Shown here piece after piece: positions 24,465 to 27,888 of a stretch of 27,888 bases of DNA. The position numbers and the translations under genes were made by a program. A model generated the notes under the pieces. It did not search any database, was not told the DNA's origin, and saw nothing but the letters and a program-made list of their open reading frames with translations. The number at the start of each line of letters is the position of its first letter. The first letter of the stretch is position 1. Source of the stretch: a virus; IMG/VR virus record IMGVR_UViG_3300033153_007207, positions 1 through 27,888 of that record; one strand, written 5' to 3'.

Positions 24465-24566
24465 ATGAAAATACTATTTACTGATAATGAATATATAGAT
24501 ATAGCTGTGATAATTATTTTGGTTATATCCCTAATTGGGTATGTACTATTTGCTTCAATATGTTAA
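24465..24566 (+). CDS. Tiny membrane protein, probably leaderless
   Basis: MKILFTDNEYIDIAVIIILV and the rest (33 residues) form a single hydrophobic helix after an acidic N-terminus. The ATG is 7 bases after the -10 with no ribosome binding site, matching the module C geometry. The exonuclease gene follows in the same transcript. Confidence 0.6.
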   Translation: MKILFTDNEYIDIAVIIILVISLIGYVLFASIC

Positions 24567-24602
24567 TATATACATTCTGAAATTAACGGGAGGAAACCCC
24601 AA

Positions 24603-25343
24603 ATGGCAAAACCTGATTATTTTTTAATCGTAGATACTGAAACCACTATGACGGATTTAGTGGCGGATTTTGGCGCGGTAGTTGTAAACAAAAAAGGTGA
24701 AATTATGGCACAATGCGGAATTTTGACTTTTGGCATTTATAACGAATCCAAAAAACACCCATTGTTCCATAACGAAAAATCTGCGGAATTGTGGAAAATT
24801 TCCAGACTGGCTGAAAGATACGCAAATTATAATGATATGCTTAATAATGGTCATAGACAATTATCAAGTGTAGCAGGTATAAATAATTGGCTCGAAAAAG
24901 TTGAGCGTACTTATAACCCATATTTGACAGCTTACAACCTGACTTTTGATTCTGGCAAGTGTTACAATACCGGAATAGACCTAGCAAGGTTTAAGAAAAA
25001 GCAATTTTGTTTATGGTACGCAAGTGTTGAAAAATGGGCATTTACTAAAAAGTACCGGCAGTTCATTTTAGACAATAACTTTTTTAAGAAAAAGACAGAA
25101 CCGACTGCAAGGTATCCTTTGGGAAATTTGAACTATCCAACAAATGCCGAAGTTATGACTCGATTTATTGCTGATGATGCAATGTTCCCTGACGAGCCAC
25201 ATACCGCGTTGGAAGATGTTATGGATTACGAATTGCCTTTACTGCTAAAACTGGTAAATTCTACCAAAAAGCAAAAATGGCAAAATCCAAAACCTTTCAA
25301 CTGGCAAGCGGTACAAGTAAAGGATTGGTATATCCCCAAATAG
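24603..25343 (+). CDS. DEDDh 3'-5' exonuclease (DnaQ-like)
   Basis: The 246 residues show the complete acidic set: Asp11 and Glu13 in IVDTETTM (ExoI), Asp116 in TAYNLTFDSG (ExoII), and His200 with Asp205 in EPHTALEDVM (ExoIII). The H/D spacing marks the DEDDh subfamily, as in DNA polymerase III epsilon and related phage nucleases. It trims DNA or RNA 3' ends in replication, repair or host-DNA breakdown. GGGAGG precedes the start. A Trp/Lys-rich C-terminal extension (KKQKWQNPKPFNWQAVQVKD) is not part of the core. No polymerase gene is seen here. Confidence 0.92.
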   Translation: MAKPDYFLIVDTETTMTDLVADFGAVVVNKKGEIMAQCGILTFGIYNESKKHPLFHNEKSAELWKISRLAERYANYNDMLNNGHRQLSSVAGINNWLEKVERTYNPYLTAYNLTFDSGKCYNTGIDLARFKKKQFCLWYASVEKWAFTKKYRQFILDNNFFKKKTEPTARYPLGNLNYPTNAEVMTRFIADDAMFPDEPHTALEDVMDYELPLLLKLVNSTKKQKWQNPKPFNWQAVQVKDWYIPK

Positions 25344-25366
25344 GTATAGACCAAAGCAAAAGGATT

Positions 25367-25375
25367 TGCTATAAT
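25367..25375 (+). promoter_or_regulatory. Extended -10 promoter for 25438 gene
   Basis: TGC directly precedes TATAAT (25370-25375), an extended -10 of sigma70 type. The -35 is poor. The ATG of the next gene is about 60 bases downstream. Confidence 0.55.
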
Positions 25376-25437
25376 TACTACACTGGAATTATCCAGAAAC
25401 AACTTTAATCATGTTTAACAATTTAGAGGAAAATATT

Positions 25438-25653
25438 ATGCCTACAAAAACTGACTTTTCAACTTTCGCATCTGCTAAGCAATCTGTAACCGGTCGCTTA
25501 AAACGTCTAAAAAACTCTCGCGTTCGTTGGCACAATCGACCATCGCCAATAAAAGAAATTGGGTGTTTTGATGAAGAAATTGATGCGATGGAAGAAACTT
25601 TACTTTCCATGAAATCACGACTTGACCGCGCAACGATCAAAATCCCTGATTAA
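25438..25653 (+). CDS. Small hypothetical protein
   Basis: I use ATG 25438, 7 bases after AGAGGA, giving 71 residues (MPTKTDFSTFASAKQSVTGR start); an upstream ATG 25411 has no such site. The front half is basic (RLKRLKNSRVRWHNRPSPIK), the back half helical and charged (FDEEIDAMEETLLSMKSRLD). A nucleic-acid role is plausible but unproven. Its own promoter and terminator make it a single-gene unit. Confidence 0.7.
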   Translation: MPTKTDFSTFASAKQSVTGRLKRLKNSRVRWHNRPSPIKEIGCFDEEIDAMEETLLSMKSRLDRATIKIPD

Positions 25654-25663
25654 TTTCAGACTT

Positions 25664-25692
25664 AAAAATCCTGCTTTTTAGCAGGATTTTTT
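25664..25692 (+). terminator. Strong terminator, probably bidirectional
   Basis: AAAAATCCTGC, loop TTTTTA, GCAGGATTTTTT. On the minus strand it also ends in GCAGGATTTTT, so a leftward transcript from module G should stop here. Confidence 0.9.
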
Positions 25693-25702
25693 ACGCTTCA
25701 CT

Positions 25703-25816
25703 ATATTAGAATATTATAATATTCTAATATACCCGCGCCGATTTTAGCACATAAAATCGGGTAAAGTCAATATCTCTTTGGGGGTATAGACGCACTCACA
25801 TTTTGTGTGCTATAAT
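25703..25816. promoter_or_regulatory. Intergenic module G with opposed promoters and perfect AT palindrome
   Basis: A perfect 28-base palindrome at 25703-25730. Leftward TTGACT (25765-25770), 18 bases, TAAAAT (25741-25746), predicted start about 25734. Rightward box ending GTATA (25788), 22 bases, then an extended -10, TGC TATAAT (25811-25816). No ORF follows, so the rightward product may be RNA. Confidence 0.72.
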
Positions 25817-25822
25817 AGAAGT

Positions 25823-26160
25823 AGCAGGCGGCGTTTGCGCCGAAAATCACGAGCACGCTACTATAAGTATAGCACAGCGGAGCCCCCATGGATATACCCA
25901 CAAATGGATATATGCACCACCTTAAAAATAGGCGCGGAGCGCCGACGTCAGTAGTAGAATAACGATGTTTTAGAGAAATATATACGTTTGTAATGTGGGC
26001 ACCGACGCAGTAGTAGTATAATAACTATTTAAGTAATACGTGGACCAAATATCGAATTTGGACGACTTCGAATAGTTGGGCTATACCCATAGCTTGAGGT
26101 TGAGGCAGAAATATTTAGGCGTGGCGCCGACGACCGTAGTAGAGTAACGGTCAAAAATTA
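25823..26160 (+). ncRNA. Candidate structured non-coding RNA
   Basis: Downstream of the extended -10 TATAAT at 25811 there is no credible ORF for about 340 bases. Instead there are clear hairpins: AGTAGC/GCTACT (25820-25825 with 25857-25862) enclosing CGGCG-TTTG-CGCCG (25829-25842); CCAAAT/ATTTGG (26045-26061); GCTAT/ATAGC (26080-26093). Three copies of a conserved element (about 25931, 25995 and 26118) combine a short GC hairpin, CGACG, and AGTAGTAG-like bases with TAACG or TAATAAC. Exact ends and strand are inferred, as I see no T-run terminator. Confidence 0.5.
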
Positions 26161-26164
26161 GTAG

Positions 26165-26193
26165 TTGACTAATTTGGTTAATTGGGGTAAAAT
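26165..26193 (+). promoter_or_regulatory. Strong sigma70 promoter of 26245 gene
   Basis: TTGACT (26165-26170), 17-base spacer, TAAAAT (26188-26193), followed by a leader with AGGG/CCCT hairpin and AAAGG ribosome binding site. Confidence 0.8.
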
Positions 26194-26244
26194 AGTTTTA
26201 GAAATTGAGGGAAAAGCCCTTGATAATTTAAAAGGAAAAATACC

Positions 26245-26610
26245 ATGGCTTACATTTACACTGACAATGACCTTGACACTATCGTTGGAACTTACTCTGC
26301 TTCTGTTGAGCAAGGCGATGACTATGCTGCACGCGACAAGGTGATGCAAACTCTCGCTGCACAATTCAAATCTACTGTACCATCTATCCGTGGTAAGCTT
26401 AACGCTGAGGGTGTGTACGTTAAGAAAGAGGTAGCTTCTACTGCTACAGGTAAAACTGGAGCTAGCAAGGAAGAAATGACTAAGGCTGTTGAGGCTATGA
26501 CTGGTCTGAAGCTGCCATCTATGTCTAACATGACTAAGAAAGACCTTGACAAGTTTCTTGCACGCTTCATCGAGATGTCTGACATCCGTAATGCTGAAGA
26601 AGGCAAATAA
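26245..26610 (+). CDS. Putative DNA-binding regulator (paralogue of 22863 gene)
   Basis: This 121-residue protein begins MAYIYTDNDLDTIVGTYSAS and shows the same plan as the 22863 protein: an HTH-like LAAQFKSTVPSIRGKLNAEG followed by a KEEMTKAVEAMTGLKLPSMS and NMTKKDLDKFLARF region that looks like a helix-extension-helix (SAP/HeH) element. It lacks the acidic tail. Codon choice differs from its neighbours (more GGT, CTG, GCT, CGT, GAC), typical of high expression or foreign origin. Preceded by a strong promoter and followed by a strong terminator. DNA or RNA binding is inferred. Confidence 0.72.
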   Translation: MAYIYTDNDLDTIVGTYSASVEQGDDYAARDKVMQTLAAQFKSTVPSIRGKLNAEGVYVKKEVASTATGKTGASKEEMTKAVEAMTGLKLPSMSNMTKKDLDKFLARFIEMSDIRNAEEGK

Positions 26611-26649
26611 TCGGGGAGGGTGGACGACAGCCCTCTGATTAGCCGACCT

Positions 26650-26680
26650 GCCCGTACATTTAGGTGTGCGGGCTTTTTTT
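26650..26680 (+). terminator. Strong intrinsic terminator
   Basis: A 9-base stem (GCCCGTACA with GTGTGCGGGC, one wobble) is followed by TTTTTTT. It closes the 26245 gene. Confidence 0.9.
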
Positions 26681-26727
26681 GTGGCTACTATTGCGCCGAA
26701 ATCGCAAACGATTCTCCCATTATATAT

Positions 26728-26756
26728 ATTTTACCATAGCCAAGCCCAAATGTCAA
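26728..26756 (-). promoter_or_regulatory. Intergenic module H (leftward promoter only)
   Basis: TTGACA (26751-26756) with 17-base spacer and TAAAAT (26728-26733), minus strand. No rightward box or -10 is intact. A small dyad (AATCG, CAAA, CGATT at 26700-26713) lies just downstream of its predicted start. Confidence 0.65.
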
Positions 26757-26767
26757 GTTTTAATAAA

Positions 26768-26839
26768 AATACAGCTCAGCGGAGCCTTAAATAGACTTAT
26801 ATAGGGTTATATGCACTAATACAGCTCAGCGGGGCCTTA
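26768..26839 (+). repeat. 22-base direct repeat pair, 50-base period
   Basis: Copies at 26768-26789 and 26818-26839 differ at one base (AATACAGCTCAGCGGAGCCT start). Each contains a GCTC-AGCG-GAGC mini-dyad. A related fragment (ACAGCGGAGCC) occurs at about 25873. Confidence 0.75.
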
Positions 26840-26964
26840 TACGGAGCAATTCGGTGCTATGCGGACTAATATCGACATATAGGCGATTGTAGCAAGATTT
26901 TTCGGGTAGGGGGTCCAATTTCTATGCGTTTAAGGGACTTATTTCTTTCTAGGTACAGCAAATG

Positions 26965-27027
26965 GGCGAAGCTGCTCGGCTTCGCCTCGCATATCACTCA
27001 CTCGCTTCGCTCGTTCGTAATATGAGC
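26965..27027. repeat. GC-rich inverted repeats
   Basis: GGCGAAGC (26965-26972) and GCTTCGCC (26979-26986) form a perfect 8-base stem. Farther out, CGCATAT and ATATGAG can pair across the adjacent stretch, with CGCTTCGCTCG repeated inside. The composition stands out from its neighbourhood. Confidence 0.6.
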
Positions 27028-27090
27028 CCTATTTTGTCGTATTTTGTCATATTTAAAGTACCAATTCGAGTACCAAATAAAAAATAAAAC

Positions 27091-27119
27091 TTGACATTTG
27101 CCCTTAACCTCTGTAAAAT
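27091..27119 (+). promoter_or_regulatory. Strong sigma70 promoter of 27156 operon
   Basis: TTGACA (27091-27096), 17 bases, TAAAAT (27114-27119), with the AAAGGAG ribosome binding site about 20 bases further on. Confidence 0.82.
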
Positions 27120-27155
27120 AGTAGTTAAATAATAGGTAAAAGGAGAAAAACGAAA

Positions 27156-27332
27156 ATGTTATGTATTATAGCGAGAGAGATAGACGGTGTTAATGCACTA
27201 TTCACAATGCAAGCGGCTGAGTTGGAGTTCGGAACTAAGCGCTTCTGCGCAATTATGAATGGATTAGATTCATATTACGCTGGTTACATGGTGACAGATT
27301 TGGAGGCAAAGGAATATGAAGAAGTTGGATAA
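27156..27332 (+). CDS. Small hypothetical protein
   Basis: The 58-residue protein (MLCIIAREIDGVNALFTMQA start) has AAAGGAG 9 bases before its ATG. It seems to be compact alpha/beta and acidic. Its end overlaps the next gene by 17 bases. No family is recognised. Confidence 0.72.
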   Translation: MLCIIAREIDGVNALFTMQAAELEFGTKRFCAIMNGLDSYYAGYMVTDLEAKEYEEVG

Positions 27333-27543
27333 AATTAAGGAGCATAAAGTACTGTATAATATAGTCTTCCGTAATATAGGCGTAGCTTTGCAATTTTATG
27401 ACGCTACTAAAGTTAAACCAAATAAAAGTTACTATCCAGCAGCAGAATACTGGAAAGCGGGGCTTACAATAGACAAATATTACCCAACATTAGAGGAGGC
27501 AATTGATGCAGAATATAAAATTATTATTGGGGGCGGTACTTAG
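27316..27543 (+). CDS. Small hypothetical protein
   Basis: The 75 residues (MKKLDKIKEHKVLYNIVFRN start) are basic at the front, and GGAGG lies 9 bases before the start. YYPAAEYWKAGLTIDKYYPT and LEEAIDAEYK look like an alpha/beta domain. It overlaps the next, membrane-type gene by 38 bases. No family is recognised. Confidence 0.7.
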   Translation: MKKLDKIKEHKVLYNIVFRNIGVALQFYDATKVKPNKSYYPAAEYWKAGLTIDKYYPTLEEAIDAEYKIIIGGGT

Positions 27544-27655
27544 CCTAGTTATAGGTACAATACTGGTAGTGCTGGCGGGGGTATTAACCCTAGTAGGATT
27601 GCAGGCATTTTTAGTGTTTATGATATACTTATACTCTGTAGAAGAGTGGAAATGA
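27506..27655 (+). CDS. Small membrane protein
   Basis: MQNIKLLLGAVLSLVIGTIL opens 49 residues with a long hydrophobic stretch, likely one or two helices, ending YSVEEWK. AGGAGG lies 5-6 bases before the start. It overlaps both the previous and the next gene (ATGA). Confidence 0.68.
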   Translation: MQNIKLLLGAVLSLVIGTILVVLAGVLTLVGLQAFLVFMIYLYSVEEWK

Positions 27656-27852
27656 GTTATGATGTAGCACTTGCTCAAGTGCATATTGGAATAATGATAG
27701 GAATGTATATTGATAGGCTTCCTGAAAGCTTAGAGGAATGCGATAGCATCCTACACGAAAACTTTGGAGTAAATATGTTTGAATATGATAGTATAATGCA
27801 GGTTAGAGATATAATGGTAGCAGTACTGGAGGCTAAAGATGCTAAGCATTAG
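27652..27852 (+). CDS. Small hypothetical protein
   Basis: The 66 residues (MSYDVALAQVHIGIMIGMYI start) are acidic and helical. The start overlaps the stop of the membrane protein by 4 bases. No family is recognised. Confidence 0.68.
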   Translation: MSYDVALAQVHIGIMIGMYIDRLPESLEECDSILHENFGVNMFEYDSIMQVRDIMVAVLEAKDAKH

Positions 27853-27888
27853 TATTTGGACAATCTGGGCTCTGCTGAGCCTTAGTAC
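27839..27888 (+). CDS. Start of a further small membrane-type protein (partial)
   Basis: MLSISIWTIWALLSLS begins after GGAGG with a 6-base spacer and runs off the right edge. The visible part is hydrophobic. It overlaps the previous gene by 14 bases. Confidence 0.5.
   Translation, partial: MLSISIWTIWALLSLS

Larger units (their letters stand above)
26681..27155. other. Non-coding region with repeats and hairpins
   Basis: No ORF of note. It contains module H, a 22-base direct repeat (26768 and 26818), a GC-rich inverted repeat (26965-27027) inside AT-rich surroundings, direct repeats of TATTTTGTC (about 27030-27050) and GTACCAA (27057 and 27070), then the promoter at 27091. Possible control or replication region; function is not shown. 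Confidence 0.6.

Noticed and set aside
26017-26022. A promoter at TATAAT within the second RNA element
   Set aside because: No -35 or extended -10 is present. The match comes from the conserved AGTAGTA element, which reads TAGAAT and TAGAGT in the other copies.
26041-26100. A tRNA-like element (TTCGAAT and nearby stems)
   Set aside because: No acceptor stem or anticodon arm fits; the stems are short and separate.
25931-26160. Type III toxin-antitoxin RNA (ToxI-like) or CRISPR-like solitary repeats
   Set aside because: Copies are not tandem (64 and 123 bases apart), no toxin gene is adjacent, and the repeats do not resemble a known CRISPR repeat.

Overview
The window looks like part of an AT-rich tailed-phage genome (Caudoviricetes, HK97-type head). 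The evidence is an HK97-like portal, an S78-type prohead protease, a complete large terminase with ATPase and nuclease motifs, and a likely small terminase, packed with many probable virion proteins. The host is probably a Gram-negative bacterium, perhaps a proteobacterium, because promoters match sigma70 consensus and ribosome binding sites are AGGAGG-like. Several structural proteins (LamG-like, beta-helix-like, 22-residue repeat) resemble types I associate with aquatic phages. That is family-level recognition, not a database result. I saw no integrase, lysogeny repressor, tRNA or CRISPR array.

Layout. Positions 1-18432 are one leftward operon of about 21 genes, mostly joined by TAATG or ATGA overlaps. 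It runs from the small terminase through a block of probable fibre or decoration proteins (including an 849-residue protein made mostly of thirty-three 22-residue repeats), a large terminase, a membrane protein, an HNH protein, a second block of LamG-type proteins, portal, and a prohead protease that runs off the left edge. A near-consensus promoter (TTGACA, 17 bp, TATAAT) at 18548-18576 on the minus strand drives it. Positions 18541-19155 are a divergent control region with direct repeats, dyads and a C-run.

Positions 19156-27888 are a rightward region of small genes. Recognisable members are a SprT-like metallopeptidase, a HAD-type phosphatase and a DEDDh exonuclease. There are also two paralogous putative DNA-binding proteins, each with its own strong promoter, and at least seven very small membrane proteins. 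The rest are unknown.

The most unusual feature is an intergenic module repeated eight times (A-H) through the rightward region. Each copy has a dyad or palindrome followed by a perfectly spaced leftward sigma70 promoter (TTGACA, 17-18 bp, TAAAAT on the minus strand). Six copies (B-G) add a conserved box and then a rightward -10 at a fixed distance. The dyad always lies 0-8 bases downstream of the predicted leftward start. Two modules put the rightward start exactly on an ATG, so those mRNAs should be leaderless. One module feeds a roughly 340-base stretch with no ORF but many hairpins and three copies of a conserved element, a candidate structured RNA. A plausible reading, which is inference, is a bidirectional promoter system in which leftward transcripts oppose or tune the early rightward genes.
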